Source: Amycolatopsis azurea DSM 43854 (GTDB lineage: Bacteria > Actinomycetota > Actinomycetes > Mycobacteriales > Pseudonocardiaceae). From it: a stretch of 64,000 bases of DNA. The DNA lies in contig NZ_MUXN01000005.1 in assembly GCF_001995215.1 (NCBI RefSeq), forward strand, positions 1-64,000, written 5' to 3'. Every line of letters starts with the position of its first letter. Within the stretch, counting starts at the first letter, position 1. A program made the position numbers and the translations under genes. A model generated the notes under the pieces. That model ran no database searches. It had not been told where the DNA came from and saw nothing but the letters and a program-made list of their open reading frames with translations. This document shows, one piece after another, positions 8,567-18,735 of the stretch.

Positions 8567-9867
8567 ACCGCCACCTCCGCGCGCTGTTCGAGGGCGCGCC
8601 GGAACGCGCCGGTCGCCTGAGCGTACGTGTCCAGCAAGCGATCCGTCGTCCGGCGCCAAGAGAAGCGTCGCGCGTGGACGACGGCGTTGGCCGAGAGCTC
8701 GGCGCGCCAACCGGGCCGCAACGAGACGTTCGCGAGCGCGCCCGCCCAGTCCTTCGGATCGTGCGAAGGCACCAGCAGCCCGGAAACACCGTGCGGGACG
8801 GCGACCGGCAGCCCGCCGACCTCGGCTGCGATCACCGGCGTCCCGCAGGCCTGCGCTTCGAGCGCCACCAGCCCGAACGACTCGTTGTAACTCGGCACGG
8901 CGACGACGTCGGCGGCGCGGTAGACGTTGACCAGCGAACGGCCCGGCTGGGGCGGCATGAACCGGGTCTGCTCCTCGATCCCGAGGGAGACGGCCAGCTC
9001 GCGCAGGGCCTGCGGCTGCTCCAGCCCGGTCCCGGACGGGCCGCCGACGATCAGCACGACCAGCCGCGACGCCAGTTCCGGCCGCTCGCGCAGCATCTCG
9101 GCCGCGGCCAGCAGGAGGACGTCCGGCGCCTTCAACGGCTGGATCCGGCCCGCGAAGGCCAGCACGATCGCGTCCCGCGGCAGGCCCAGCGCCCTGCGCG
9201 CGTCCGAGCGCGAGCCCGGAGTGAAGCGGTCGAGGTCGACCCCGGGCGGGATGGCGTGCACGGCGTGCGGATCGGCGTCGTACAGCTCGATCAGCTCACG
9301 GGCCTCGACGCGGGTGTTCGCGACCAGGCAGTCCGCCTCGTCGACGACCTGCTGCTCGCCGATCACGCGGGTGCGCGGCTCGGGGGTGTCACCCTCGGCC
9401 AGCGCGGCGTTCTTGACCTTGGCCAGGGTGTGCGCGGTGTGCACCAGCGGCACGCCCCAGCGGTCGCGGGCGAGCCAGCCCGCCTGCCCGGAGAGCCAGT
9501 AGTGCGAATGGATGAGGTCGTAGTAGCCCGGCTCGTGGAACGCCTCGGCCCGCAGCACCCCGGCGGTGAACGCGCACAGCTGCGCCGGCAGCTCGTCGCG
9601 TCCCAGCGGCTCGAACGGCCCGGCCGGGATGTGCCGGACGAGCACTCCGGGCGCCAGTTCGGCGACCGGGGGCTGGTCCGAGGACGTCGCCCGCGTGAAC
9701 ACCTCGACCTCGACGCCCCGGCGGGCCATCTCGGTGGCCGTTTGGCTCACGTAGACGTTCATCCCGCCGGCGTCGCCGGTACCCGGCTGTTCCAGCGGAG
9801 AGGTGTGCAAGGACAGCACTGCGACGCGCCTGGGCGCGGCATCGAACCCGTGCAGAGGGATCGTCAC
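8563..9867 (-). CDS. mshA: D-inositol-3-phosphate glycosyltransferase, mycothiol pathway
   Basis: MshA joins N-acetylglucosamine from UDP-GlcNAc to 1-L-myo-inositol 1-phosphate, the first step of mycothiol synthesis in the cytosol. The 434-residue protein is a GT-B family 4 glycosyltransferase. The N-terminal loop [23 protein letters not shown] is characteristic of MshA. The C-terminal donor site has [21 protein letters not shown] with its E-x7-E motif. It is translationally linked to the downstream YbjN gene. Presence of mshA marks the host as an actinomycete using mycothiol. Confidence 0.95.
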   Translation of the reverse strand: MTIPLHGFDAAPRRVAVLSLHTSPLEQPGTGDAGGMNVYVSQTATEMARRGVEVEVFTRATSSDQPPVAELAPGVLVRHIPAGPFEPLGRDELPAQLCAFTAGVLRAEAFHEPGYYDLIHSHYWLSGQAGWLARDRWGVPLVHTAHTLAKVKNAALAEGDTPEPRTRVIGEQQVVDEADCLVANTRVEARELIELYDADPHAVHAIPPGVDLDRFTPGSRSDARRALGLPRDAIVLAFAGRIQPLKAPDVLLLAAAEMLRERPELASRLVVLIVGGPSGTGLEQPQALRELAVSLGIEEQTRFMPPQPGRSLVNVYRAADVVAVPSYNESFGLVALEAQACGTPVIAAEVGGLPVAVPHGVSGLLVPSHDPKDWAGALANVSLRPGWRAELSANAVVHARRFSWRRTTDRLLDTYAQATGAFRRALEQRAEVAV

Positions 9868-9888
9868 CTGGTCAACACTCCCGAAGTC

Positions 9889-10701
9889 CTACTGATCGGC
9901 GAATCCGCGCAGCAGATCACCGAACTCATCCGCTGCTTCGGCGAACGGCAGATGCCCCACCTCAGGTAGCCAACGCAGAACGGCACCCGGAATCTTCCCG
10001 GCCGCGTATTCCGCCGACGTCGGATCGATCACAGCGTCCGCGAGACCATGGACGATCAGCGCCGGTTTGTCCAGATCGCGAAGAACGTCCTCGCTCCCGA
10101 CGTCGCGGCGGAACAACGCGGAGCGCACCGCGGGCGGGGTCGACAGGCAGGCGCCGAGCAGCGACTGGGCGAGTGTCCCGGACACCGGGGCGGCGGTCAT
10201 CCGCTCGCTGAACCGCACCAACGCCGGAATCGCGACCGCGGGATCGTCCGAAAGCACCGCCGGGATGGCCTCGCGCATGGCGGGGCCGACCTTGCCGCCG
10301 GGCCGGTTCTTGCCTATTTCCGTGATCGCGCCCACCAGCACGACCCCACCGAGCCGTGCGGAACCGTGCACGCGGAGGTAATCCGCGATGACCATGCCGC
10401 CGTAGGACCAGCCGACGACGATCGCGTCGTCACCGGCGAAGTCGAGGACCGAGGCGAGATCTTCGGCCCAGACGCGCGGGTCGTCGTACCCGGCCGAGGG
10501 CACCTCGGAGTCACCGTGTCCGCGCAGGTCCATCGCGACCAGGCGGAACCGCTCGCTCAGCGAGGGGTCCGCCAGCTGCGGCGCCCACGCCCGGGCCGAC
10601 TGGGCCCAGCCGTGCACGAACACGATCGGACGGGTGTTCTCGGCGCCCTCGACCCGCAAACCGATGCGGGTCCCGCCGTAGCCGACGACCTCGGTCTTCA
10701 T
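9889..10701 (-). CDS. Alpha/beta hydrolase
   Basis: This 270-residue alpha/beta-fold hydrolase has the oxyanion segment VHGWAQ, nucleophile elbow GWSYGG with Ser99, an acidic residue in HGLADAVIDP (about 220) and catalytic His in PEVGHLPFAEA near the C-terminus. The cap between residues 120 and 190 is small. It most resembles peroxidase/esterase-like hydrolases. The substrate cannot be read from sequence. It lies 21 bp upstream of mshA on the same strand and may be co-transcribed, but no mycothiol link is known to me. Confidence 0.85.
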   Translation of the reverse strand: MKTEVVGYGGTRIGLRVEGAENTRPIVFVHGWAQSARAWAPQLADPSLSERFRLVAMDLRGHGDSEVPSAGYDDPRVWAEDLASVLDFAGDDAIVVGWSYGGMVIADYLRVHGSARLGGVVLVGAITEIGKNRPGGKVGPAMREAIPAVLSDDPAVAIPALVRFSERMTAAPVSGTLAQSLLGACLSTPPAVRSALFRRDVGSEDVLRDLDKPALIVHGLADAVIDPTSAEYAAGKIPGAVLRWLPEVGHLPFAEAADEFGDLLRGFADQ

Positions 10702-10825
10702 GCCTGCACTTTATGGGCTGTCGCGTGGTGACCCCTACCCGCCGGAAGTCCGCTATCGCCGCACTCGCCTCGCGTGCACCGAGCAGTCACAGCGGTGCGC
10801 TTGAAGGGGGAGGTCCGATGGGGAC

Positions 10826-10878
10826 GTTGTGAAAGCCACTTTCGCAACGCTGAAGGTTGCGAAAGTGGCTTTCACAAC
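10826..10878. repeat. Perfect 23-bp-arm hairpin repeat (family 1, copy 1)
   Basis: Arms 10826-10848 and 10856-10878 are perfectly complementary (core GAAAGCCACTTTCGCAAC) around the loop GCTGAAG. A second, nearly identical copy lies at 18736-18788. It sits in the spacer between the L,D-transpeptidase gene and the hydrolase. Confidence 0.9.
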
Positions 10879-10937
10879 ACCTCCAGCGAGGCCAGGTACC
10901 CGCCCGCAGCGGCCGTCGACTCGCAGAGGTTCACCTG

Positions 10938-10988
10938 CCGTGAAGGCCTCCTTCCCTACCCTGAAGGTAGGCAAGGAGGCCTTCACGG
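10938..10988. repeat. 23-bp-arm hairpin repeat (family 2)
   Basis: Arms 10938-10960 and 10966-10988 (core GAAGGCCTCCTTCCCTACC) have one mismatch and loop CTGAA. It begins 10 bp after the L,D-transpeptidase stop and could terminate that transcript. It shares the NTGAA loop with the family-1 hairpin 60 bp away. Confidence 0.88.
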
Positions 10989-10998
10989 ACAGGGACGG

Positions 10999-12177
10999 CT
11001 ACTTGATCGCCGACAGGGCCTTCCAGGACTTCCAGTCGTAGAACCAGTTCTTGACGTCCGATTTGGTCGGACTGCCCAGTTTGGACCCGGTGATCTCGAC
11101 CGGGTCGCCGATCAGCGCCGAGTCGAAGTACTTCTTGGCGTCCGCTTCAAGCAGGTTCACGCAGCCGTGCGAGGTGTTGGACCGGCCGATGTTCGACGCG
11201 TTGTCCTGGTTCTCGTGGATGTACTCGCCGTTGTTCGAGATCCGGCAGGCCCACTTCTTGTTGACGTTGGTGTAGCCGTAGCGCGCGTTGTCGAACCGCG
11301 CCGTCGGCTCCTTCGTCATCACGATGAACGTGCCGTTGGGGGTGTTCCGCTGGACGTCGCCGTCGAGCCCGTTCGAGCACGGGTAGCTCGCCGACTCGGC
11401 ACCGCCGCGGTAGACCTTCATCGTGTGGTCCGGGGTGTTGACCTTGACCACCTGGTTGCGGCCGATCTTGAACTTGGTGGTGACGTCGGCCTTGCCGTAC
11501 GCGCCGCCGCCGAGCGCGACGCCGTAGAGCTTCGCCTCGACGTTGACCGTGATGTTGGCGGGCCAGTATTCCTTGGGCCGCCAGTCGACCTGGGTGTCCG
11601 ACAGCCAGCCCCAGGAGCCTTCGACGTCCTTGTCGGTCTTGACCTTGAGCGCCTTCTCGGCGGCTGCCTTGTCCTTGACCGGGGACGCGAACTTCACGCT
11701 GATCGGCATCGCGACGCCGACCTCGGCGTCGTCGGCCGGGTTCAGCGTGGCGCGGACCTCCTTGGCGGGCTTGAGCGTGGTGAAGGAGCCCTTGAACTCG
11801 GCGGGCTTGTTGTCGCTGCCGGTGGCCTTCGCGGCGTACGTGTACGTCTTGCCGTAGCCGAGGACCTCGGAGCTGGTCCAGGTGAGGCCGTCCGCGGACA
11901 GCTCGCCCTTGACGTCCTTGCCGCCGTCGCCGGTGACCTTGACCTCGGTGAGCTTGCCGTCGGCGACCTTCACCACGATCGGGGTCACCACGGGGGCGTC
12001 CTTGGCGTCGGCGGCGGGTTCGGCGGTGATCTTGGCTACCGGCGCGGCTTCCTGCTCCCCGCCACCGCTGCTGCCCTCCGGCTTGGCGTTGCCGCCTTCT
12101 TCGCTGGAGCAGGCGGCGGCCAGCATGGCCGCACCCGCGGCGAGCGCGGCCTTGAACACCGTGCGCCGTTCGATCAC
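10999..12177 (-). CDS. L,D-transpeptidase lipoprotein (LprQ/Ldt type)
   Basis: This enzyme forms 3-3 cross-links in peptidoglycan at the outer face of the membrane. The 392-residue protein has a lipoprotein signal (AAAMLAAACSS), a Gly/Glu spacer and two Ig-like domains (about 50-240). The YkuD catalytic domain carries SHGCVNL, with His337 and nucleophile Cys339. This is the actinobacterial Ldt architecture (LdtMt2, LprQ/Rv0483). It lies on the same strand upstream of the hydrolase and next to murB, as lprQ does in mycobacteria. That context supports a cell-wall role. Confidence 0.93.
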   Translation of the reverse strand: MIERRTVFKAALAAGAAMLAAACSSEEGGNAKPEGSSGGGEQEAAPVAKITAEPAADAKDAPVVTPIVVKVADGKLTEVKVTGDGGKDVKGELSADGLTWTSSEVLGYGKTYTYAAKATGSDNKPAEFKGSFTTLKPAKEVRATLNPADDAEVGVAMPISVKFASPVKDKAAAEKALKVKTDKDVEGSWGWLSDTQVDWRPKEYWPANITVNVEAKLYGVALGGGAYGKADVTTKFKIGRNQVVKVNTPDHTMKVYRGGAESASYPCSNGLDGDVQRNTPNGTFIVMTKEPTARFDNARYGYTNVNKKWACRISNNGEYIHENQDNASNIGRSNTSHGCVNLLEADAKKYFDSALIGDPVEITGSKLGSPTKSDVKNWFYDWKSWKALSAIK

Positions 12178-12333
12178 CGTGTACCTCCCATGAAGATCCC
12201 CGCCCCCGCGCGAGTCATTACCCGCTCAGCGCTGGGGACCTCTCCGACGTTACCCGCGGCGACGGATCTCACCCTCGCCCCTCGGAGTGATAGACGCACG
12301 GGACCTGCCCAGGGTTGTTCACGACTTTCCGGC

Positions 12334-12387
12334 GGATCGCGTTTAGCCCGCTAAACGCGATCGCGTTTAGCGGGCTAAACGCGATCC
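12334..12387. repeat. 54-bp perfect palindrome built of four TCGCGTTTAG modules
   Basis: The two 27-bp halves are exact complements with no spacer, and each half is itself a hairpin (TCGCGTTTAG-CCCG-CTAAACGCGA type). It starts 5 bp beyond the murB stop, so it probably acts as the murB terminator. The two-level symmetry is unusual. The remaining gap (12178-12333) shows nothing else. Confidence 0.9.
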
Positions 12388-12391
12388 GGCC

Positions 12392-13456
12392 CTAGAGCGA
12401 GCAGTTGATGAGCAGGGGCTCCGGGTGCAGTGAAACTCCGAAGCGGGCCTCGACGCCGTCGCGCACTTCGCGCGCCAGAGCGAGCAAGTCCTCCGTCGAC
12501 GCCTTACCCCGGTTGGTGAGCGCGAGCGTGTGCTTCGTCGACAGCGAGACCCGGCCGCCGGGCCCTTCGTGGCCCTTGCCGAACCCCGCCCGCTCGATCA
12601 GCCACGCGGCGGACAGCTTCGTGCCGCCGGGCGCCGGGTACTGCGGCACGCGCACGTCCTCGCCGACGACGTCGACGATCCCGGCCAGCACCTTCGCCAG
12701 CCGAGCCTCCCCGATGATCGGATTGGTGAAGAACGAACCCGCGCTCCACGTGTCGTGGTCGTCCGCGTCCAGGACCATGCCTTTGCCGCGACGCAGCCCG
12801 AGGACCGCTTCGCGTGCTTCGGCCGCCGGGACCCGGTCGCCGATCTCGACGCCGAGCGTGCGGGCGAGTTCGGCGTAGCGGATCGGGGCCGAGAGGCCGT
12901 CTTCGGTGACCTTGAAGCGCACTGTGAGCACCACTCCCGCATCGGTCCCCTTCAGGATCGACGTGCGGTAGCCGAAGCCGAGTTCTTCGGCGGTCAGCGT
13001 GCGGGTCTCGCGGGCGGCGCGGTCGTAGAGGTCGACCGAGACCAGGGACTCGGCCACCTCGCAGCCGTACGCGCCGACGTTCTGGATCGGCGTCGCGCCG
13101 ACGGAACCGGGGATCCCGGAGAGGCATTCGAGCCCGCCGACGCCGTCGGCGACCAGCTCCGCGACGAACTCGTCCCAGTTCTGTCCCGCGGCGACCTCGA
13201 CGAGATCTCCGTCACGGGTCCAGCCGGTGTTGCCGACCTTCAGCACCGCGCCCTCGAAGCCGCCGTCGGAGACGACCAGGTTCGAGCCGCCGCCGAGCAG
13301 CAGGATCGGCTCGGCCGCGTCGTCGGCTTCGCGGACCGCGTCGACCAGGGCCTGCACGGTCTTCGCCTCGGCATAACGCCGCGCCGGGCCGCCGAGGCGC
13401 AGCGTGGTGTGGTCGGCGAGGGCGGCGTGCTGGGTGGGAGTTTCGGCAGTGCTCAC
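12392..13456 (-). CDS. murB: UDP-N-acetylenolpyruvoylglucosamine reductase
   Basis: MurB reduces UDP-GlcNAc-enolpyruvate to UDP-MurNAc with NADPH in the cytosol, an early step of peptidoglycan synthesis. The 354-residue protein (GTG start at 13456) has the FAD-binding PILLLGGGSNLVVSDGGF and GIPGSVGATPIQNVGAYG. It also has AGSFFTNP with the catalytic Ser, and SAAWLIERAGFGKG. It is divergent from the DUF2505 gene across 26 bp. The murB / DUF2505 / L,D-transpeptidase grouping matches mycobacterial Rv0481c-Rv0483. Confidence 0.95.
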   Translation of the reverse strand: MSTAETPTQHAALADHTTLRLGGPARRYAEAKTVQALVDAVREADDAAEPILLLGGGSNLVVSDGGFEGAVLKVGNTGWTRDGDLVEVAAGQNWDEFVAELVADGVGGLECLSGIPGSVGATPIQNVGAYGCEVAESLVSVDLYDRAARETRTLTAEELGFGYRTSILKGTDAGVVLTVRFKVTEDGLSAPIRYAELARTLGVEIGDRVPAAEAREAVLGLRRGKGMVLDADDHDTWSAGSFFTNPIIGEARLAKVLAGIVDVVGEDVRVPQYPAPGGTKLSAAWLIERAGFGKGHEGPGGRVSLSTKHTLALTNRGKASTEDLLALAREVRDGVEARFGVSLHPEPLLINCSL

Positions 13457-13482
13457 GCCCGTGAACGGTACTGTCTGGCGCC

Positions 13483-13980
13483 ATGGCCTCCCGTATCGAG
13501 CACCGCTCAGCGTTCTCCGCAGACCTCGCGACCACGTTCGACGCGGTCGCCGGCGAGCCGGCGCTGCGGGCGAGGCTGGAGCAGATCGGCGGCGACGACG
13601 CGGAGCTGCTGGAGTACGTCCCGGACGGGGACGGCGTGCGCTACAAGCTGCGTCAGGGCATCAGCTCGGACAAGCTCCCGTCGGCCGTGCGGACCCTGCA
13701 CCGGGGCGACCTGATCGTCGAGCGCGAGCAGACCTGGAAGGCCACCGGAGCGGGATACACCGGCACGGCGACCGCGTCGGTGTCGGGCGTGCCCGGCGAA
13801 ATCACCGCGAAGACGTCGCTGACCGACGAAGGCGAGCGGACGACGCTGGTGAACAGCGGCACGGTCAAGGTGCGGATCCCGTTCGTCGGCGGGAAGCTGG
13901 AGACCGTGATCGCCGAACAGGTCACCAAACTGCTGGAGCGCGAGGCGGAATTCGTCGCGAAGTGGCTGGCCGAGCGCTGA
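13483..13980 (+). CDS. DUF2505 family protein (SRPBCC-like)
   Basis: This 165-residue protein begins with IEHRSAFSADLATTFDAV and has alternating strands typical of DUF2505, a START/SRPBCC-like fold with a hydrophobic cavity. A C-terminal helix follows (VIAEQVTKLLEREAEFVAKWL). It has no enzyme motif. Rv0481c is the mycobacterial counterpart beside murB. It may bind a lipid or hydrophobic ligand, but the function is unknown. The methyltransferase gene downstream overlaps its end by about 19 bp. Confidence 0.88.
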   Translation: MASRIEHRSAFSADLATTFDAVAGEPALRARLEQIGGDDAELLEYVPDGDGVRYKLRQGISSDKLPSAVRTLHRGDLIVEREQTWKATGAGYTGTATASVSGVPGEITAKTSLTDEGERTTLVNSGTVKVRIPFVGGKLETVIAEQVTKLLEREAEFVAKWLAER

Positions 13981-14777
13981 AGCCGGTCGGGGCACCGACA
14001 CGCGGGACGACCAACCCGAACCGGCTGCGCCGCGTCGACCGGTGGCTCGCGAGCGACGCGGGCGTGACGCGGCTGCTGCGCCGCGCGGACGAACCGCTGG
14101 TGGTCGACCTCGGTTACGGCGCCTCACCGGTGACCACCGTGGAGATGGCGCGATGGCTGCGGTCCGTCCGCCGCGACGTCCGGGTGCTGGGCCTGGAAAT
14201 CGACGCCGAACGCGTCGCCGTCGCGCAAGCGTGCGTCGACAAGCCGTGGCTGGACTTCCGCCGCGGCGGCTTCGAGCTCGCCGGGACCCGGCCGACGCTG
14301 GTGCGCGCGTTCAACGTGCTTCGGCAGTACGACGAGGCCGAGGTCCCGGGCGCCTGGTCGCTGATGCTGGACGCGATGGCGCCGGGCGGGCTCCTGGTCG
14401 AAGGGACCTGCGACGAGATCGGACGGCTGAGCACCTGGGTCGCGGTCGGGCACGACGGACCGCGCACGCTCACCCTGTCGGTCCATCTGGCCAGCCTGGA
14501 ACGTCCGTCCACAGTGGCCGAACGCCTGCCCAAGGCCCTCATTCACCGCAACGTCCCCGGCGAACGGGTCCACGAACTACTGTCCGCTCTGGACGTCTGC
14601 TGGGCGACGGCGGCGCCGCACCAGAACTTCGGCGTCCGCGCCCGCTGGACGCACACCGTGCACCTGCTCACCGGACGGGGCTGGCCGGTGCTGAACCGGC
14701 CGTCGCGCTGGCGGCTCGGCGAGCTGACCGTGCCCTGGTCCGCCGTCGCGCCGAGTGACCGCGGACTGGTCCCTTAG
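13962..14777 (+). CDS. Class I SAM-dependent methyltransferase-like protein
   Basis: This protein is about 271 residues long if it starts at GTG 13962, the first plausible in-frame start inside the end of the DUF2505 gene. No good ribosome-binding site separates the candidates. The SAM motif I equivalent is LVVDLGYGASPVTTVEMA, followed by an acidic end of strand 2 (LGLEIDAERV). The reaction and substrate are not recognisable. Translational coupling to DUF2505 suggests a shared pathway. Confidence 0.75.
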   Translation: MAGRALKPVGAPTRGTTNPNRLRRVDRWLASDAGVTRLLRRADEPLVVDLGYGASPVTTVEMARWLRSVRRDVRVLGLEIDAERVAVAQACVDKPWLDFRRGGFELAGTRPTLVRAFNVLRQYDEAEVPGAWSLMLDAMAPGGLLVEGTCDEIGRLSTWVAVGHDGPRTLTLSVHLASLERPSTVAERLPKALIHRNVPGERVHELLSALDVCWATAAPHQNFGVRARWTHTVHLLTGRGWPVLNRPSRWRLGELTVPWSAVAPSDRGLVP

Positions 14778-14843
14778 CGGGAATTCACCGGTAGCACCCC
14801 ACTCCGTCACCCCGAAGCGACCTGCGGTGATCACCATGGAGCC

Positions 14844-15503
14844 GTGGAACTGCTGGAGTACGTCACCGAACTGCTTCGGGGCACCCTGGGATCACCCTGG
14901 CTGTGGGTGATCGTGTTCCTCGTGTCCGGGTTGGACGCGCTCCTGCCGTTCATGCCGAGCGAGACGACGGTCATCACCGTCGCCGTCCTGATCGGCCCGG
15001 ACTTCCCGCAGCTGGCGCTGCTCGCGCTGGTCTCCGCGCTCGGGGCCTGGCTTGGCGACTGCCTCGGCTACACCGTCGGCGCCGCGGCGGGCCCGCGGGC
15101 GCTCGCCCGCCTGCAACGCGGTCCGGACGGGGTCCGGCGCTACGAATGGGCGAAGATCCAGGTGCGGCGCAACGCCGTCCTGCTGATCCTCGCCGCCCGC
15201 TACCTGCCCGGCGGCCGGGTCGCGAGCGGCCTCGCCAACGGCAGTCTCGGCTACCCGCCGCGCAAGTTCGTCCTGCTCGACGCCCTCGGCGCCGGCATCT
15301 GGGCGGTGTACAGCGTCCTGATCGGGCTCATCGGCGGAGCGACCTTCGCGGACGAACCGGAGAAGGGCCTTCTGCTGTCCTTCGCGATCGGCCTGCTGCT
15401 GGTCGCGGCGATCGAGATCGGGCGTCGGGTCCGTGTCCGCATCCTGACCCGACGCCGCGCGGCGGCCGAGACCAGCGACAATGGTCTCTGTGTCGAACCC
15501 TGA
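14844..15503 (+). CDS. DedA family membrane protein
   Basis: This 219-residue protein starts at GTG 14844. It has the DedA (SNARE-associated/VTT) pattern: an N-terminal re-entrant region with FLVSGLDALLPFMPSETTVI, the GAWLGDCLGYTVGA segment and the signature RYLPGGRVASGLANG. Two C-terminal membrane helices follow. DedA proteins are linked to lipid (undecaprenyl-phosphate) flipping and membrane potential. The Glu/Asp and Arg residues typical of the family are present. Its 3' end overlaps the purU start by 23 bp. Confidence 0.9.
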   Translation: MELLEYVTELLRGTLGSPWLWVIVFLVSGLDALLPFMPSETTVITVAVLIGPDFPQLALLALVSALGAWLGDCLGYTVGAAAGPRALARLQRGPDGVRRYEWAKIQVRRNAVLLILAARYLPGGRVASGLANGSLGYPPRKFVLLDALGAGIWAVYSVLIGLIGGATFADEPEKGLLLSFAIGLLLVAAIEIGRRVRVRILTRRRAAAETSDNGLCVEP

Positions 15504-16365
15504 ACGTCGCTATGTGATCTCCTTCGGCTGCCCCGACCGCACCGGCATCATCGCCCGGATCTCGGGTTTCCTCGCCGAACACGGCGGCTGGATCGTCGAA
15601 GCGGCGTATCACACGGACCCCGACACCGGCTGGTTCTTCACCCGCCAGGTCGTCCGCGCCGACTCGCTCCCGTTCGACGCCACCGAACTCCGCACGCGCT
15701 TCGCCGAGGTCGCGAAGTCGCTTTCGGCCGAGTCGAGCTGGCAGGTCAGCGACACGGGTGAGCGACGTCGCGCCGTGATCCTCGTCTCCAAGGCCGGGCA
15801 CTGCCTCTACGACCTCCTCGGCCGGGTCGCGTCCGGGGAACTGGACGTCGACGTCGCCGCCGTCATCGGCAACCACGCTTCGCTGGGCGACATCACCCGC
15901 GCCCACGGCATCCCGTTCCACCACGTCCCGTTCCCCGCCGGCGACGCCGCCGCCAAGGCGTCCGCCTTCGCCGAGGTGCGGAAACTGGTCGACGAGCACG
16001 ACCCGCACGCCGTCGTCCTGGCCCGGTTCATGCAGGTCCTGCCCGCGGAACTGTGCGAAGCCTGGGCCGGGCGGGCGCTCAACATCCACCACAGCTTCCT
16101 GCCGTCGTTCGTCGGCGCGCGGCCGTACCACCAGGCCCACGCGCGCGGGGTGAAGCTCATCGGCGCGACCTGCCACTACGTCACCGCCGACCTCGACGCG
16201 GGCCCGATCGTCGACCAGGACGTCATCCGCGTCGACCACGGCGACTCGGTCGACGACATGGTCCGCAAGGGCCGCGACATCGAGAAGGTGACGCTGGCGC
16301 GCGGGCTGCGGTGGCACCTGGAGGGCCGCGTGCTGGTGCACGGTAACCGAACTGTCGTCTTCTGA
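15481..16365 (+). CDS. purU: Formyltetrahydrofolate deformylase
   Basis: PurU hydrolyses 10-formyl-THF to THF and formate, balancing one-carbon pools for purine synthesis. The 294-residue protein has an N-terminal ACT domain (YVISFGCPDRTGIIARIS), a site for regulation by Gly/Met in E. coli. A formyltransferase domain follows, with catalytic Asn-His in LNIHHSFLPSF and Asp in DLDAGPIVDQDV. Length and order match the family. It is translated from ATG 15481 inside the end of dedA. Confidence 0.94.
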   Translation: MVSVSNPERRYVISFGCPDRTGIIARISGFLAEHGGWIVEAAYHTDPDTGWFFTRQVVRADSLPFDATELRTRFAEVAKSLSAESSWQVSDTGERRRAVILVSKAGHCLYDLLGRVASGELDVDVAAVIGNHASLGDITRAHGIPFHHVPFPAGDAAAKASAFAEVRKLVDEHDPHAVVLARFMQVLPAELCEAWAGRALNIHHSFLPSFVGARPYHQAHARGVKLIGATCHYVTADLDAGPIVDQDVIRVDHGDSVDDMVRKGRDIEKVTLARGLRWHLEGRVLVHGNRTVVF

Positions 16366-16380
16366 TGATTCACTGAGGTC

Positions 16381-17010
16381 ATGGGGACTTCAGAGATCAA
16401 AACGATCGAGACGCTCGATGCGCTGCGTGAGCACCTGGGCCACCCGGCCGAGCGGACGCGGGGGAAGATCATCCCCTTCATCGACCAGCACGCGCGCACG
16501 CTGATCGAACACTCGCCGTTCTACCTGCTGGCGACGGCGTCGTCCGACGGCACCTGCGACGTCTCCCCGCGCGGCGACCCGGCGGGTTCGGTGAAGGTGC
16601 TCGACGACAACACCCTGGTGCTGGCGGACCGGCCGGGCAACAAGCTGCTCGACAGCCAGACCAACATCATCGAGAACCCGCACGCCGGACTGCTGTTCAT
16701 CGTGCCGGGCATGAACGAGACGCTGCGGATCAACGGCCGCGCGAAACTGGTCGCCGACGCGCCGTTCTTCGACGACCTCGTGGTCAAGGGCAAGCGGCCC
16801 GCGCTGGCGATCCTGGTCGAGGTCGAAGAGCTGTACATGCACTGCGCCAAGGCTTTCCTGCGGTCCTCGCTGTGGAAGCCGGACACCTGGCCGGAGCGCT
16901 CCAGCCTGCCGACCGCGGGCCAGATCTTCCGGGACCAGATGAAGCTGGACGTCACGGCGGAGGCGCTCGACGCCGCCCTGACCGAAGGCGCCCTCACGAC
17001 CCAGTACTGA
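16381..17010 (+). CDS. FMN-dependent pyridoxamine-5'-phosphate oxidase family protein
   Basis: This 209-residue flavin-binding split-barrel protein resembles the MSMEG_1061 subfamily. The N-terminal helix (FIDQHARTLIEHSPFYLLATASSDG), the FMN-phosphate segment SPRGDPAGSV and the C-terminal ELYMHCAKAFLRSSLW are characteristic. These proteins lack the PNPOx substrate residues and are usually deazaflavin- or FMN-dependent oxidoreductases of unknown substrate. It starts 15 bp after purU and is likely co-transcribed. Confidence 0.88.
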   Translation: MGTSEIKTIETLDALREHLGHPAERTRGKIIPFIDQHARTLIEHSPFYLLATASSDGTCDVSPRGDPAGSVKVLDDNTLVLADRPGNKLLDSQTNIIENPHAGLLFIVPGMNETLRINGRAKLVADAPFFDDLVVKGKRPALAILVEVEELYMHCAKAFLRSSLWKPDTWPERSSLPTAGQIFRDQMKLDVTAEALDAALTEGALTTQY

Positions 17011-17012
17011 GG

Positions 17013-17090
17013 CTGAAGGACGCTTTCTCCGCATCGGACGCGGCGAAGGGCGCTTTCCTCGCAGGGGATGCGGGGAAAGCGCCCTTCGGC
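17013..17090. repeat. Tripartite hairpin repeat (family 3, copy 1)
   Basis: A leading unit (17015-17034) is followed by a second unit (17045-17063, GAAGGGCGCTTTCCTCGCA) and its inverted copy (17069-17087) with one wobble mismatch. It fills the gap between the converging flavoprotein and oxidoreductase genes. Related copies lie near 43.1, 54.8 and 56.0 kb. Confidence 0.88.
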
Positions 17091-17096
17091 CCGGGG

Positions 17097-18095
<999 letters not shown>

Positions 18096-18195
18096 GAGGT
18101 AACTCCAAAGTCTGTGGCCGAAGCGGGGCGATCGCCCCGTATCCATGCCCGGTACAACGGGCTAACCGGGGCGACCATTCCGATTGTGGTGAGCG

Positions 18196-18630
18196 CTACA
18201 CGACCTCGGCGAGCTTGCCGAGCACTCCCTCGTAGATCCGCTTGAGCCCGCCGGGCGCGAAGGTCTTCTCGAAGAAGCCGCCGATGCCGCCCGCGCCGTC
18301 CCAGGACGTCTCGATGCGGACGAGGCTGCCCTCCGGCACCTCGTGGACGGTCCACGTGGTGACCATGCTGGAGTTCGCGTCGGTCTCGACGTAGGTGCCT
18401 TCGGACGGCTCGGTCACCGTCGCGGCGACGTCCCGCACGCGCTTCGACGTCGCTTGCAGCTTCCAGCTCGCCTTCGTGCCCGCGCCGACGCCGCCTTCGG
18501 TGACCTCGTAGTCGCGGTAGTGCTCGGTCAGCAGCTTCGGTCGGGTTTCGGCGTAGTCCGCGACGAGCGCCCTGACCTTGTCCGCCGGCGCTTCGATGGT
18601 GCGCTCCGCGATGGCCGTGACCTTTCCCAT
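18196..18630 (-). CDS. SRPBCC (polyketide-cyclase/START-like) family protein
   Basis: This 144-residue protein starts at ATG 18628-18630, behind GGGAG. A longer frame reaching 18792 is an artefact of reading through the hairpin repeat upstream. It opens with AIAERTIEAPADKVRALVADY and continues with the strand-rich cavity fold (TWTVHEVPEGSLVRIETSWDG). A C-terminal helix follows (FFEKTFAPGGLKRIYEGVLGKL). It may bind a hydrophobic ligand. The role is unknown. Confidence 0.85.
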   Translation of the reverse strand: MGKVTAIAERTIEAPADKVRALVADYAETRPKLLTEHYRDYEVTEGGVGAGTKASWKLQATSKRVRDVAATVTEPSEGTYVETDANSSMVTTWTVHEVPEGSLVRIETSWDGAGGIGGFFEKTFAPGGLKRIYEGVLGKLAEVV

Positions 18631-18735
18631 CCCACTCCCTTTCACCCGTGTTGCAAGACAGCGTCCACGATTCCACCGCCGTGCGCAGGAGGAGTGAGCG
18701 CCCCCTCGGGCGGCACCGCCTGGTGGGAAGGCGAC

